A DNA stretch of 64,000 nt from contig NZ_CP130749.1 in NCBI RefSeq assembly GCF_030563405.1, positions 186,001-250,000 on the forward strand. The letters are read 5' to 3'. Made by a program: the position numbers and the translations under genes. Under the pieces are notes generated by a model. It worked only from the letters and a program-made list of their open reading frames with translations, did not search any database and was not told where the DNA came from. Shown piece by piece: positions 39,575-48,572 of this stretch (position 1 is its first letter; each line of letters begins with the position of its first letter). The DNA comes from Vibrio sp. SNU_ST1. Its GTDB lineage: Bacteria > Pseudomonadota > Gammaproteobacteria > Enterobacterales > Vibrionaceae.

Positions 39575-40687
39575 TTAGTCGGTGCCGTACTCTTTGTACA
39601 AGCGACGACATGCTCTACCATCGCTATGGAACAAGTGACAACGGTGTGCAGGAATACCAATCGCTAGCTTGTCACCAGACTCAATCGTCAACGTGTCTGG
39701 TTGACGATAGATGACGTCAGCATCCGCGCTTTCAAGATTTAGGTAAACTTGAGTTTCGTTACCGAGCTTCTCGACCATCATCACATCAGCTTCAATCGTC
39801 GCATCACCTGTTTCAGCAGACAACAAGTGCTCAGGACGAACACCTAGAGACATACGGTCACCAGCGTTGACAGTCGTGCCATCAACTGGGATCCAGAAAG
39901 TCATACCGTTTGAAAGTTGTACTAATACGCGTTCTGCTTCAGCTTGTTCGATGTGAACCGACATAAAGTTCATTTTTGGTGAGCCAATAAAGCCAGCAAC
40001 GAAACGGTTTCGAGGATAGTGGTAAAGATCAAGAGGTTTACCCACTTGAGAAACAAAACCACCATCAAGCACAACGATTTTATCCGCCATTGTCATAGCT
40101 TCAACTTGGTCGTGTGTTACATAAATCATGGTACAGCCCAGTTGACGCTGTAGCTTAGTGATTTGTGAACGCATTTGAACACGCAGTGCTGCATCCAGGT
40201 TAGATAGAGGCTCATCAAGTAGGAATACGTTTGGTTGAGAAACCAAAGTACGGCCGATAGCAACACGTTGACGTTGACCACCAGACAATGCTTTAGGTTG
40301 ACGCTCAAGAAGGTGACCAAGCTGAAGGATTTCTGCAGCATGTTCAACACGCTTGTCAATTTCAGCTTTATCGGCGTTTGCCAGTTTAAGACCAAAAGAC
40401 ATGTTGTCGTAGAGATTTAGGTGAGGGTAGAGCGCGTAAGATTGAAATACCATACCTACACCACGTTTTGATGGCTCAACATCGTTCATGCGTTGATCAC
40501 CAATGTACAAATCACCAGACGTAATATCTTCTAGACCCGCGATACAGCGTAATAGCGTCGATTTACCACAACCTGATGGTCCAACGAATACTACGAATTC
40601 ACCTTCGTTGATGTCTAAGGTTACGTCCTTAGAAATCTGTACATCACCATATGATTTATAAACGTTTTTTAACGTGACACTCGCCAT
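39575..40687 (-). CDS. malK: Maltose/maltodextrin ABC transporter ATPase MalK
   Basis: Cytoplasmic ATPase of the maltodextrin importer, 370 residues. Walker [10 protein letters not shown] at 36-44, Q-loop [11 protein letters not shown], signature LSGGQRQR, Walker [13 protein letters not shown], switch His in VTHDQVEA, and a C-terminal regulatory domain of about 130 residues (VRPEHLL motif). In enteric bacteria that domain also binds the activator MalT. It is divergent from malEFG across a 661-bp control region, as in other vibrios and enterics. Confidence 0.96.
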   Translation of the reverse strand: MASVTLKNVYKSYGDVQISKDVTLDINEGEFVVFVGPSGCGKSTLLRCIAGLEDITSGDLYIGDQRMNDVEPSKRGVGMVFQSYALYPHLNLYDNMSFGLKLANADKAEIDKRVEHAAEILQLGHLLERQPKALSGGQRQRVAIGRTLVSQPNVFLLDEPLSNLDAALRVQMRSQITKLQRQLGCTMIYVTHDQVEAMTMADKIVVLDGGFVSQVGKPLDLYHYPRNRFVAGFIGSPKMNFMSVHIEQAEAERVLVQLSNGMTFWIPVDGTTVNAGDRMSLGVRPEHLLSAETGDATIEADVMMVEKLGNETQVYLNLESADADVIYRQPDTLTIESGDKLAIGIPAHRCHLFHSDGRACRRLYKEYGTD

Positions 40688-40801
40688 CTAGCTTGTCCTC
40701 GATCGATCAAATTTTAAGTTTTACTGCTTATCATTATAAGGAATTTTTGGGTCAGCAGTAACTGTAGGAATTGGTAAGTATTGAGTGAGTAAGAAAAAAG
40801 T

Positions 40802-40834
40802 GGGTGGGACTTGGCTTTTTGATCAAGCCCACCC
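40802..40834 (-). promoter_or_regulatory. Stable hairpin in the malK leader
   Basis: GGGTGGG-A-CTTG and CAAG-CCCACCC pair over 11 bp with one bulged A and a 10-base loop. It is 115-150 bases upstream of malK. If the malK transcript starts near the MalT boxes, this would be in its untranslated leader. No T tract follows, so it is not a simple terminator. Confidence 0.55.
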
Positions 40835-40869
40835 GTCATAGCCAAACTCGTGCCTAATTCCCCCACGCC

Positions 40870-40909
40870 GAGCTAAATCTCCCCCGTGATTCAATCACAG
40901 ATTTAGCTC
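40870..40909. promoter_or_regulatory. Nested 16-bp inverted repeat with CCCCC bulge in the mal control region
   Basis: GAGCTAAATCT (40870-40880) pairs with AGATTTAGCTC (40899-40909). Inside, GTGAT and ATCAC pair around a TCA loop, and the only unpaired stretch is CCCCC. The result is a 16-bp interrupted stem. It may be an RNA structure in the malK leader or a DNA operator. On the minus strand the bulge reads GGGGGAGAT, resembling a MalT box core. Confidence 0.6.
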
Positions 40910-41066
40910 GATGCTCATTAAGACACCAGCGGGCAGTGAAGCCAGCTAAATGAAGAATGCGTCAACGCATACATCCACTGGTAAAGGGTTCTTACTATCC
41001 ACTCTGGATGAATGCAGTTTCGGTGAATTCGCGTAATGGTACATCCTCCTAATAGAAAATTAACTA

Positions 41067-41088
41067 GGGGGAGTAGGAGGGGAGGAGT
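41067..41088 (+). promoter_or_regulatory. Two tandem MalT-box-like sites
   Basis: GGGGAGTAGG (41068-41077) and GGGGAGGAGT (41079-41088), each nine of ten to the enterobacterial MalT box GGGGA(T/G)GAGG, lie in direct repeat 11 bp apart. Several GGATGA half-sites lie nearby. This is the expected place for activator sites between malK and malE. No malT gene is in the window. Confidence 0.6.
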
Positions 41089-41145
41089 AGATAAAGGGGG
41101 TTATCTATAATTGGCGATCCAGTTCAAATAAATCCACCGTGTAAC

Positions 41146-41161
41146 GGTGATGTGGATCACG
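41146..41161. promoter_or_regulatory. CRP-like site in the mal control region
   Basis: GGTGA-TGTGGA-TCACG keeps the core GTGA-N6-TCAC of the cAMP-CRP site. It lies between the MalT-like boxes and malE, about 190 bases before the malE start, consistent with catabolite control of the maltose genes. Confidence 0.55.
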
Positions 41162-41348
41162 ATGAGTATCTACTTTGTGACTTCGCTCGCCAATCTTACC
41201 GGATGACGATCACGAAATTAGGCCATAATAGCGAGGGCGTAGTGGCTAGGATGATGAGCTGTCATTGATTTTCTCAGATCATAGCCTCCGAAAACTGGCT
41301 CGTCTTAATTGAATGCGCCCTACGTATAAATATAAAAAGGATATTGAC

Positions 41349-42533
41349 ATGAAAAACGCTCTAAGCGCTGTAGCTCTAGGCACAATCGTTGCTCTGGGTT
41401 CTTTTGGTGCAAACGCTGCTATCGAAGAAGGTCAACTAACTATTTGGGTTGGTGGCGACAAAGCTTATGAAGGAATGGCTGAAGTAGGTAAACGCTTTGA
41501 AGAAGATACTGGTGTTAAAGTAACCGTCGCTTTCCCAGACAAACTAGAAGAGAAATTCTCTCAGGTTGCAGCAGCTGGCGATGGTCCAGACATGATTTTC
41601 TACGCACACGACCGTTTTGGTGGTTTTGCAGAAGCGGGGCTTCTTGTTGATATCAAACCTTCTAAGGAAACTAAAGAAGGTATCGTAGACTTCGCATGGG
41701 ATGCTGTTTCTTACGAAGGTAAAACAATCGCTTACCCAGTCGCAGTTGAGTCAGTTTCTCTTATCTACAACAAAGCACTTGTTCCTAACCCACCTAAGTC
41801 TTGGGAAGAGATCCCTGCACTTAACGCTAAGCTTCAAAAAGATGGCAAGAAAGCGATCATGTGGCCTCTACGTGGTGGCGCTTACTTCACATGGCCTCTA
41901 CTTGCAGCTGACGGCGGTTACGCGTTCAAGCAAACAGCGGAAGGTTATGACATTAAAGATGCAGGCGTAGCGACTGACGGTGTTCAGAAGTCTCTGGATT
42001 TCATTGAGAAGATGGTGAAAGACAAAGTTATTTCTGCGGATATGGATTACTCAGTTGCTGAGTCTGAATTCGTCGCGGGTAACGTTGCAATGACAATTAA
42101 CGGACCTTGGGGCTGGGCAAACATCGAGAAAGCGGGCCTAGATTACGGCGTAGCAACATTGCCTAAGTTCAACGGTAAAGCGTCTAAGCCATTCGTTGGT
42201 GTATGGGCTGGTGGTATCAGCACGGCTTCTCCAAACCGTGACCTAGCCGTTGAGTTTATGGAAAACTACCTACTAACTGATGAAGGTATGAAGAGCTTGA
42301 ACGACGACAAGCCACTAGGTGCTGTTGCTCTTAACTCTTTCCAGCGTCAACTAGACAGCGACACTCGTATTGCAGCAACAATGGATAACGCGATGAACGG
42401 CGAAATCATGCCTAACATCCCTCAGTTCACAACATTCTGGTACAGCATGGAAGAAGCTATTGGCAACGTAGTTGATAGCCGTCAATCAGTAGAGCAAGCA
42501 CTAAAAGGTGCTGAAGCTCGAATGACTAAGTAA
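41349..42533 (+). CDS. malE: Maltose/maltodextrin-binding periplasmic protein MalE
   Basis: Periplasmic receptor of the maltodextrin importer. 394 residues from the ATG at 41349 (AAGGA 7 bases upstream); the open frame starts 36 bases earlier without a ribosome site. The signal peptide ends at GANA. The mature protein begins [18 protein letters not shown] and shows typical MalE segments: [16 protein letters not shown], a WEEIPAL segment and a C-terminal ARMTK. First gene of malEFG. Confidence 0.95.
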   Translation: MKNALSAVALGTIVALGSFGANAAIEEGQLTIWVGGDKAYEGMAEVGKRFEEDTGVKVTVAFPDKLEEKFSQVAAAGDGPDMIFYAHDRFGGFAEAGLLVDIKPSKETKEGIVDFAWDAVSYEGKTIAYPVAVESVSLIYNKALVPNPPKSWEEIPALNAKLQKDGKKAIMWPLRGGAYFTWPLLAADGGYAFKQTAEGYDIKDAGVATDGVQKSLDFIEKMVKDKVISADMDYSVAESEFVAGNVAMTINGPWGWANIEKAGLDYGVATLPKFNGKASKPFVGVWAGGISTASPNRDLAVEFMENYLLTDEGMKSLNDDKPLGAVALNSFQRQLDSDTRIAATMDNAMNGEIMPNIPQFTTFWYSMEEAIGNVVDSRQSVEQALKGAEARMTK

Positions 42534-42552
42534 CAACCAAGCACTACCTTTT

Positions 42553-42574
42553 AAGGAGGGGGCAACCTCTCCTT
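42553..42574 (+). promoter_or_regulatory. malE-malF intergenic hairpin
   Basis: AAGGAGGGG, a GCAA tetraloop (GNRA type) and CCTCTCCTT form a 9-bp stem with one G-T pair, 20 bases past the malE stop. Such a hairpin protects the malE end of the mRNA or stops part of the transcription, so that MalE exceeds MalF and MalG. A T-rich stretch follows. Confidence 0.75.
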
Positions 42575-42611
42575 ACTTTTCTATTTTTATATCTCGTTAG
42601 CAGGTTCCTCT

Positions 42612-44183
42612 ATGCAGTCAGTTCAAGGTTCAGATGCGATCCAAGCACCATCAAGCCTTCCAGGCAGTAAAAGCGTCTTCATCAAATGGGGGTTGCTTGG
42701 TAGTGTTGGCTTAATTAATGGCTACGCTACAATTTTAATGTATTCTCGCGGTGAGCTCGCATTTGCGCTGCTTACTGTGATTTTAACGGCTTTGGCTCTT
42801 TACATTTTTGGTAGTAAGAAAACTTACGCCCACCGTTATATTTACCCAGGTATTGCCGGAATGATCTTATTCATTCTTTTCCCATTGGCATACACCGTAG
42901 GGCTTGCGTTTACTAACTACAGCGCAAAAAACCAGCTCTCTCTAGAGCGCACTCAAACCGTTCTTTTAGACCGTTCATTCCAAAGTGGTGAAAGCTACCC
43001 ATTTACTTTGTACAAAACAGATAACGGTCACCAGATCGTTGTGAAAGATGGCGACCAACTGTTAGCAACTGATGTATTTTCTCTGGAAGGCATGACATCA
43101 ACAGAGATGGACCTATCTGCAATTGAGTCTGTACAAGGTGAAAAAGAGAAGATCAAAGCGATCATCCAAAATCGCTCTGTGATCAGCGGTGTCGACTTCC
43201 ATCTGCCAAATGGTGATGAAATCCGTATGAGCGGCTTACGTAAATTTGCTGCCGTTGCACCGCTATACACTCTTCAAGATGACGGGGAAACGCTATACAA
43301 CAATGAATCTGGCGAAATATTGAAACCAAACATGGAAGTGGGTTTCTACCAACCGGTTGACGAGAAAGGTGAGTTTATCGGTAACACTATTTCTCCAGGG
43401 TTTGTTGTAGACATTGGTACGGCTAACTTTGAACGTGTTTGGAAAGATGACGGCATCAAAGAACCGTTTATCAGTATCTTTATTTGGACGGTTGTATTCT
43501 CCATTTGTACGGTTGCCTTCACACTTGCAATTGGTTTAGTGCTGGCAAACGTTGTGCAGTGGGAAGAGCTGAAAGGCCGTGCTGTGTATCGTGTTCTACT
43601 TATTTTGCCTTACGCCGTACCAGCGTTTATCTCAATTCTTATCTTTAAGGGCCTATTCAACCAGAGCTTTGGTGAGATCAACATGGTGCTTGAGAGTATC
43701 TTTGGTTTAAGCCCAAACTGGTTCTCCGACCCGATCTTAGCGAAAACCATGGTGTTGATTGTTAACACTTGGCTAGGGTTCCCTTACATGATGATTCTAT
43801 GTATGGGTCTACTAAAAGCGATTCCTGAAGATTTGTACGAAGCGTCAGCAATCGATGGTGCTAATTTCCTTGATAACTTCAAGCGAATCACTTTTCCATT
43901 GATGATAAAACCGTTAACACCGCTATTGATTGCAGCGTTTGCCTTTAACTTCAATAACTTTGTAATGATTCAACTATTGACGAACGGTGGCCCGAACATG
44001 ATTGGTACTTCTGAACCAGCGGGTTATACAGACTTGCTTGTAAGCTACACGTACCGAATTGCATTCGAAGGCGGCGGCGGTCAAGACTTTGGTTTAGCAA
44101 GTGCAATCGCAACGCTTATCTTCCTGTTGGTTGGTGCACTAGCGTTACTAAACCTTCGTTTCACTAAATTGACTCAAGATTAA
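42612..44183 (+). CDS. malF: Maltose ABC transporter permease MalF
   Basis: Inner-membrane channel subunit, 523 residues. N-terminal helices lie at about 25-75, a third at about 90, then the large periplasmic P2 domain (about 115-275) unique to MalF, then the core membrane domain with the EAA loop ([20 protein letters not shown]) near residue 415. It lies 78 bp after malE and 11 bp before malG. Confidence 0.95.
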   Translation: MQSVQGSDAIQAPSSLPGSKSVFIKWGLLGSVGLINGYATILMYSRGELAFALLTVILTALALYIFGSKKTYAHRYIYPGIAGMILFILFPLAYTVGLAFTNYSAKNQLSLERTQTVLLDRSFQSGESYPFTLYKTDNGHQIVVKDGDQLLATDVFSLEGMTSTEMDLSAIESVQGEKEKIKAIIQNRSVISGVDFHLPNGDEIRMSGLRKFAAVAPLYTLQDDGETLYNNESGEILKPNMEVGFYQPVDEKGEFIGNTISPGFVVDIGTANFERVWKDDGIKEPFISIFIWTVVFSICTVAFTLAIGLVLANVVQWEELKGRAVYRVLLILPYAVPAFISILIFKGLFNQSFGEINMVLESIFGLSPNWFSDPILAKTMVLIVNTWLGFPYMMILCMGLLKAIPEDLYEASAIDGANFLDNFKRITFPLMIKPLTPLLIAAFAFNFNNFVMIQLLTNGGPNMIGTSEPAGYTDLLVSYTYRIAFEGGGGQDFGLASAIATLIFLLVGALALLNLRFTKLTQD

Positions 44184-44194
44184 GGAGCACGACA

Positions 44195-45085
44195 ATGGCT
44201 ATGGTACAAGGTAAGAGCCTTAAATACCGAGTATGGGCAACGCATATTGCGCTGTGGTGCTTCTTAGCGCTAATTATTTTCCCACTACTGATGATTATTG
44301 CTATCTCATTCCGCGAAGGTAACTTTGCGACCGGTAGCTTGATTCCAGATAACCCATCTTTGGAACACTGGAAATTGGCTCTGGGTATGTCAGTGACGAA
44401 TGCTGATGGCTCAGTTACTCCGCCTCCATTCCCAGTACTGACTTGGCTGTGGAACTCGATAAAAGTAGCGGGTATTACGTCAATTCTTATTGTGACACTA
44501 TCGACAACATCGGCTTACGCATTTGCTCGTATGCGCTTTAAAGGTAAAGAAACTATCCTGAAAGCGATGATGATTTTTCAAATGTTCCCTGCGGTATTGG
44601 CTCTAGTGGCTATCTACGCACTGTTCGATAAATTAGGGCAATACATTCCATTCTTAGGCTTGAACACGCATGGCGGTCTGATCTTCTCGTACTTGGGCGG
44701 TATTGCATTGCACGTTTGGACGATTAAGGGCTACTTTGAGACGATTGATAACTCTTTGGAAGAAGCAGCAGCATTAGATGGCGCAACACCTTGGCAAGCG
44801 TTCAGATTGGTTCTATTACCACTGTCAGTACCAATCCTAGCGGTTGTATTCATTTTATCTTTCATTGGTGTTGTTGGTGAGGTACCAGTTGCTTCAATAC
44901 TATTATCGGACGTGAACTCTTACACGCTAGCGGTAGGTATGCAGCAGTACCTATATCCTCAGAACTACTTATGGGGTGACTTTGCGGCAGCGGCGGTACT
45001 TTCAGCACTTCCGATTACTATCGTGTTCTTACTGGCTCAGCGTTGGTTAGTTGGCGGTTTGACGTCGGGTGGTGTAAAAGGATAA
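44195..45085 (+). CDS. malG: Maltose ABC transporter permease MalG
   Basis: Second channel subunit, 296 residues, six transmembrane helices, with the EAA loop [17 protein letters not shown] near residue 190. The C-terminus ends GLTSGGVKG, the stretch that in E. coli MalG reaches toward the sugar site of MalF. It follows malF by 11 bp with AAGGAG upstream and is last in the operon. Confidence 0.95.
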   Translation: MAMVQGKSLKYRVWATHIALWCFLALIIFPLLMIIAISFREGNFATGSLIPDNPSLEHWKLALGMSVTNADGSVTPPPFPVLTWLWNSIKVAGITSILIVTLSTTSAYAFARMRFKGKETILKAMMIFQMFPAVLALVAIYALFDKLGQYIPFLGLNTHGGLIFSYLGGIALHVWTIKGYFETIDNSLEEAAALDGATPWQAFRLVLLPLSVPILAVVFILSFIGVVGEVPVASILLSDVNSYTLAVGMQQYLYPQNYLWGDFAAAAVLSALPITIVFLLAQRWLVGGLTSGGVKG

Positions 45086-45131
45086 GCTGTCCGTATAAGA
45101 AAGATAAAAGAGCGACCGTTAGGTCGCTCTA
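45086..45131 (+). ncRNA. malG 3'-UTR; possible MicX-like sRNA 3' end
   Basis: The 46 bases after malG end in AGAGCGACC, a GTTA loop and GGTCGCTCT (45109-45130), a 9-bp stem. In V. cholerae the Hfq-dependent sRNA MicX is produced from the end of vca0943, which encodes MalG (from memory). The same position here could give an equivalent sRNA. Its 5' end would lie inside malG; I cannot place it, and no sequence match to MicX was tested. Confidence 0.35.
45109..45130 (+). terminator. Terminator of the malEFG operon
   Basis: Perfect 9-bp stem AGAGCGACC / GGTCGCTCT with a four-base loop. It is followed by ATATTGG rather than a T tract, so it is moderately efficient. A second terminator at 45260-45287 may act as backup. 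Confidence 0.75.
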
Positions 45132-45259
45132 TATTGGCATTTTTATTACATCATTTGGTTTGGCCGCCGATCAGTAATAAAAATAACCCTCAGGTTACGC
45201 ATAGCTGGCTACTAATCAGGTTCCTTACGCTATTAATGATTAGTGGTTTTTGTAACTCT

Positions 45260-45287
45260 AACCCAGGTACTTACTTGGGTTTTTTTA
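45260..45287 (+). terminator. Second terminator downstream of malG
   Basis: AACCCA, a 10-base spacer and TGGGTT are followed by T6. A short stem but a good T tract. It stands before the hexanucleotide repeat. Confidence 0.7.
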
Positions 45288-45298
45288 TGCCTGCTACT

Positions 45299-45370
45299 TT
45301 TATCTTTATCTTTATCTTTATCTTTATCTTTATCTTTATCTTTATCTTTATCTTTATCTCTATCTCTATC
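45299..45370. repeat. 6-bp tandem repeat, ten perfect units
   Basis: TTTATC is repeated ten times without a break (45299-45358), followed by two TCTATC variants. It is intergenic, between the malG terminators and a small minus-strand gene. The plus-strand open frame across it (Phe-Ile repeats) is an artefact. It is expected to vary in length. Confidence 0.97.
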
Positions 45371-45696
45371 TCAGTCTTTTTGGTTTCTTTCAGTCATTAA
45401 ATACTGAAGCACCTCTTACCTGGATTTTCCTGGTTTCATCTCTCTAATTGAAGGCATCAACGAGTCTCACAAATCAGACACTCAGTATAAGGGGCCACAG
45501 CTCTATTGATATATGAGTAATATTTCCATGCGTGATACTTCAATAATTTGCATGCAACGGATCGGTCGATTACACAGAAAGTGCCTATAAAGGCAGGCTC
45601 GTGTGAATGTTTTGTGGTAAGTATTCCCTGTAGTTATTGATTTGGTGGAAAATATTCCTGAAAGGAAAAAAGAAAAAGAAAAGGTTGATGTTGAGA

Positions 45697-45942
45697 CTAG
45701 AACTCTTTATTGGAAGGTGCGCAACCTAAATGTTGAAGTAAAACATAGATGCTGTCTTGATAAAGAGCTACGCGACGAAACAGATCCGCAAACGTCTGAT
45801 CACCGCCAAAACAAGCTTGGATATAGTGGTTAATTTCATTAGTGTCGTAGCCTTCGACGTACAAACTTCTAACCCATTGATACTCAACTGCCTTCAAGTT
45901 CGTCAGTGTAGATTCGCAAAGGGTGGGAAATGTCGTGCTCAA
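45697..45942 (-). CDS. Possible small protein of 81 residues, function unknown
   Basis: A minus-strand frame whose product looks like a folded helical protein (residues such as EYQWVRSLYVEGYD and FADLFRRVALYQDSIYVLLQ). I place the start at a TTG (45942) because GGAG lies 6 bases upstream; the longer ATG at 45969 has no ribosome site. One Cys stands near the C-terminus and there is no signal or membrane helix. I recognise no domain. A competing plus-strand frame looks random. Confidence is moderate; conservation in other vibrios would settle it. Confidence 0.5.
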   Translation of the reverse strand: MSTTFPTLCESTLTNLKAVEYQWVRSLYVEGYDTNEINHYIQACFGGDQTFADLFRRVALYQDSIYVLLQHLGCAPSNKEF

Positions 45943-46136
45943 AAGTGGCTCCAAGAAATTTAAATACATTCATTATGATTGGCGGTATTTAAACAGAGCA
46001 AAATGACGACTTTATTACAGTCAAAATAAATCCGTGAGCAAGTGTCGATTCCTTTTAACGTTTGACTGGGGATCACGCTCTCTAGTCCGTATTCGCTGTT
46101 TATCAGTTTATTTGTGTATGAAGAGGGGGTAGATAA

Positions 46137-46162
46137 CAAAATGCCAAGCAAGTGCCTGGCAT
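46137..46162 (-). terminator. Probable terminator after the thioesterase
   Basis: Minus strand: ATGCCA, a 10-base loop and TGGCAT followed by TTTTG. It lies 38 bases past the stop at 46200. Confidence 0.6.
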
Positions 46163-46199
46163 CGTGATAAGGTTTTGTCGGGGAGAGCTGCTGGTGGCC

Positions 46200-46703
46200 T
46201 TATTTCAGGTACTTTACGTGCGCTTCCATCTCTTCGCCGATCTGTTTTCGCATGTTCATAAGACGAATAGCCGAATCTCTTAATTCGATGTCTTCTGATG
46301 TTTCTGGTACCCACTCTGGCACTTTAGTTGGATTACCATTTTCGTCAACAGCGACCATAATAACGATACAGTGAGTCGTTAGACGGTTATTGAGTTCTTT
46401 TGGGTCGCTGGCCTGAACATCGATAGCGATGTGCATAGAAGATGAACCCGTATAAATGACCTTCGCACTTACTTCAACAAGGTTCCCAACATGGATTGGA
46501 GCAACGAATCGAATACCACCAGCGTAAGCGGTAATACAGTACTTACCACTCCATCCAGCAGAACAAGCGTAAGCCGCTAAATCGACCCACTTCATTACGG
46601 CACCACCATGAACTTTACCACCAAAGTTCACATCCCCGGGTTCCGCTAAAAAACGTAGAGTAACGTCTCGTTTACCATCTTGTCGGCTATTGTGACTGCT
46701 CAT
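46200..46703 (-). CDS. Acyl-CoA thioesterase, hotdog fold (YciA-like)
   Basis: Cytoplasmic enzyme that hydrolyses acyl-CoA to free acid and CoA. 167 residues, one hotdog domain: the N-terminal strand is followed by NFGGKVHGGAVMKWVDLAAY, whose GGxVxGGxxxxWxD pattern carries the catalytic Asp near residue 41. Then GIRFVAPIHVGNLVEV and a CIVIMVAVDENGNP segment. The C-terminal helix is charged. AAGGAAG precedes the ATG. It is a single gene; chain-length preference cannot be read from sequence. Confidence 0.9.
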   Translation of the reverse strand: MSSHNSRQDGKRDVTLRFLAEPGDVNFGGKVHGGAVMKWVDLAAYACSAGWSGKYCITAYAGGIRFVAPIHVGNLVEVSAKVIYTGSSSMHIAIDVQASDPKELNNRLTTHCIVIMVAVDENGNPTKVPEWVPETSEDIELRDSAIRLMNMRKQIGEEMEAHVKYLK

Positions 46704-46915
46704 CTATCTTCCTTTATTATTATTCTGAATAACATGCTCGTTACTTGCTAATAACAATATACTTAAGATGACATAAATTAAAGCGGATAATCTCACGAAC
46801 AAGACTATTTTTTCAAACAGATGGCGAGTTGATGAATATTGATGTTTAAAGGAGGTGGACGTGATGCTCCAACAGAGGAGTACTCTATCGAGCAAGTTGG
46901 CCGAAAGGTCGATTG

Positions 46916-46948
46916 AAAAAAAAACACCTAGCGGAATGCTAGGTGTTT
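46916..46948 (-). terminator. Strong orphan terminator
   Basis: Minus strand: AAACACCTAGC, a 5-base loop and GCTAGGTGTTT, then a run of T (nine A on the plus strand). An 11-bp perfect stem. No protein gene lies upstream before the EamA terminator at 47508-47538, so it must serve an unseen transcript. Confidence 0.9.
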
Positions 46949-47040
46949 CTAAGCCGTGTGGTACTCATATCGGTACCTTTTTGAGTTAGCCAACTAACCG
47001 TTGCTTATCCGGTTTAGTTAAAGTGATGGTATCTTAATTA
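46916..47040 (-). ncRNA. Candidate small RNA ending at the orphan terminator
   Basis: Upstream of the terminator on the minus strand lie two more hairpins, GTTAG-TTGG-CTAAC and GGTAC-N8-GTACC, separated by an A-rich single-stranded stretch (CTCAAAAAGG). Two stems plus a terminator in about 125 bases is the layout of Hfq-type sRNAs. The 5' end is a guess; a TAAGAT -10-like box lies near 47035 but no good -35 is visible. It does not match Qrr, RyhB or Spot 42 as I remember them. Confidence 0.45.
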
Positions 47041-47507
47041 ATCCTAAAACGATAGTTTTGATTTTTTCTTATAAGCTCACTTTCTGTTCGAAAAGTATAG
47101 AACCTTCGCGTGGATATTTCCTTTCGTATTATTGCTAGAAAACTCTTTTAATGCATTTTGCAGTAATAATCTGTATTTTCCGGGAAATTAAGGTTTTAAA
47201 ACTAAATTGCTATCGGTTTAAAGTGCTCAATTTTGTATAAACCAAAGTGACTAGACGGTTCTTTCGTTGCTATAACTTTTCTAAATGGCTCATGGTGGCC
47301 TGGGTTACATGAGCCGTGTGACCATAGGAGAGCGATTGGAGCAACAGTTACCTGCTTTCTGGAGAGCTATTCTAACGCTTTGAGCACTTAAACCGTACTT
47401 AGTGCATTAAACGGAAGTTGCTGAGATATTGCAATAGTAAATACCGTTATTAAAGTTTCGTGATCGAAAAATAAAATCAGAGAGCATGAATCGAGAAATC
47501 GACAATA

Positions 47508-47538
47508 AACAAAAGTACCTGCTAACGAGGCAGGTACT
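47508..47538 (-). terminator. Terminator after the EamA gene
   Basis: Minus strand: AGTACCTGC, a 7-base loop and GCAGGTACT followed by TTTGTTTATT. A 9-bp stem, 40-70 bases past the stop at 47581. Confidence 0.8.
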
Positions 47539-47580
47539 GAGTGGAAAATGGAATAGGGCATTGTCGCTGGTTAAGCGGGG

Positions 47581-48474
47581 TTAGTTTTGCTGAGGTAAGG
47601 GAGCCTCAAGCCTTGGTTTTCTTTTGATTTGAGCAAGGATGACACCGGAAATCACCATTGCACCACCAATAATGTGGAACTGGTTAATCTTTTCGCCCAG
47701 CCAGGTGGAAGCTAATACAATCGCGATAACTGGCATCAGATTCATGAACATCGCGCTTGAATCAGCACCAATAGTGTCAATCGCTTTCACCCACATCCAA
47801 GGTGCTAAAATTGAAGCTGCAACTGCGGCGTAAGCTATCAATGGGATCGCTTGTTGCGGTGGTAAAAGCTGTTCGCTGGTTAGCCAAAGTGGAGTCAACA
47901 TTGCGACCGCGAACATCCCTTGGATATAAATCACAACCCAATTGCTGATTGGCATTTTCCAGCGTTTCAATAGCACACAGTAAGAAGCATAAACAAAGGC
48001 CGCAATTAGCATATAGCCATCGCCTTGAGTCAGTTCTTGATGAATGAAGAATAACGGGTCGCCTTTACCTAACATCAGAGCTAAGCCTGACAGTGACAAC
48101 ACACCGCCAACAATACTCAAACTAGAAATCGACTTGCGCAACAGAGGGATGCTTAAAAACACACTGATCAACGGCACTAATGAAGTGATCAATGCCATGT
48201 TCGAAGCAGTTGTGGTTAAGCCCGCGTAATAACCTAGAGATTGGTTCAACACCATGCCCAAAAAGCCGAGGAACGCTAATTTTGATAGGTTTGGTTTAAT
48301 GACAGCCCACTGTTTCATTACTGGGCGAATACAGAAAGGTGTGAGAATTAACATCGCAAAAAACCAGCGGTAAAAACTCATTGCGCTAGGTTCTATAGTG
48401 CTTGCAGCAAGCTTGTTGACGATTGCATTGGCGCCCCAGATACAGACTGTAAAAAATGGTAAGAGATAATGCAT
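47581..48474 (-). CDS. EamA/DMT-family transporter
   Basis: Inner-membrane transporter of 297 residues with ten predicted helices in two EamA repeats; opening MHYLLPFFTVCIWGANAI is typical. The substrate is unknown. It is divergent from an AraC-type regulator gene 98 bp away, so the regulator probably controls this exporter in response to a small molecule. Confidence 0.88.
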   Translation of the reverse strand: MHYLLPFFTVCIWGANAIVNKLAASTIEPSAMSFYRWFFAMLILTPFCIRPVMKQWAVIKPNLSKLAFLGFLGMVLNQSLGYYAGLTTTASNMALITSLVPLISVFLSIPLLRKSISSLSIVGGVLSLSGLALMLGKGDPLFFIHQELTQGDGYMLIAAFVYASYCVLLKRWKMPISNWVVIYIQGMFAVAMLTPLWLTSEQLLPPQQAIPLIAYAAVAASILAPWMWVKAIDTIGADSSAMFMNLMPVIAIVLASTWLGEKINQFHIIGGAMVISGVILAQIKRKPRLEAPLPQQN

Positions 48475-48572
48475 GTGAATTCCGTCGCAAATGAGTTGAT
48501 GTGGCTAGTTTGACAGGTCGTTACACTTACAAGTATCTTTAGAAAGACATCAGGCGCGATAGGAAGACAAGT

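Larger units (their letters stand above)
46704..47580. other. Long gap without a protein gene
   Basis: 877 bp between the thioesterase and an EamA gene, both on the minus strand. It contains the thioesterase promoter zone, a strong orphan terminator (46916-46948), the candidate sRNA, an 8-bp inverted repeat GGCTCATG / CATGAGCC (47287-47315) and the EamA terminator. No credible open frame on either strand. Confidence 0.7.

Noticed and set aside
45134..45400. Plus-strand open frame with a long Phe-Ile repeat
   Set aside because: It is created by the TTTATC hexanucleotide array, has no ribosome site, and begins inside the malG terminator zone.
45757..45963. Plus-strand 68-residue open frame opposite the small minus-strand gene
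   Set aside because: Composition looks random, no ribosome site, and the minus-strand frame is more protein-like.
47287..47315. GGCTCATG / CATGAGCC inverted repeat as a terminator
   Set aside because: No T tract on either side and no gene to terminate; it may be an operator or part of an unknown RNA.
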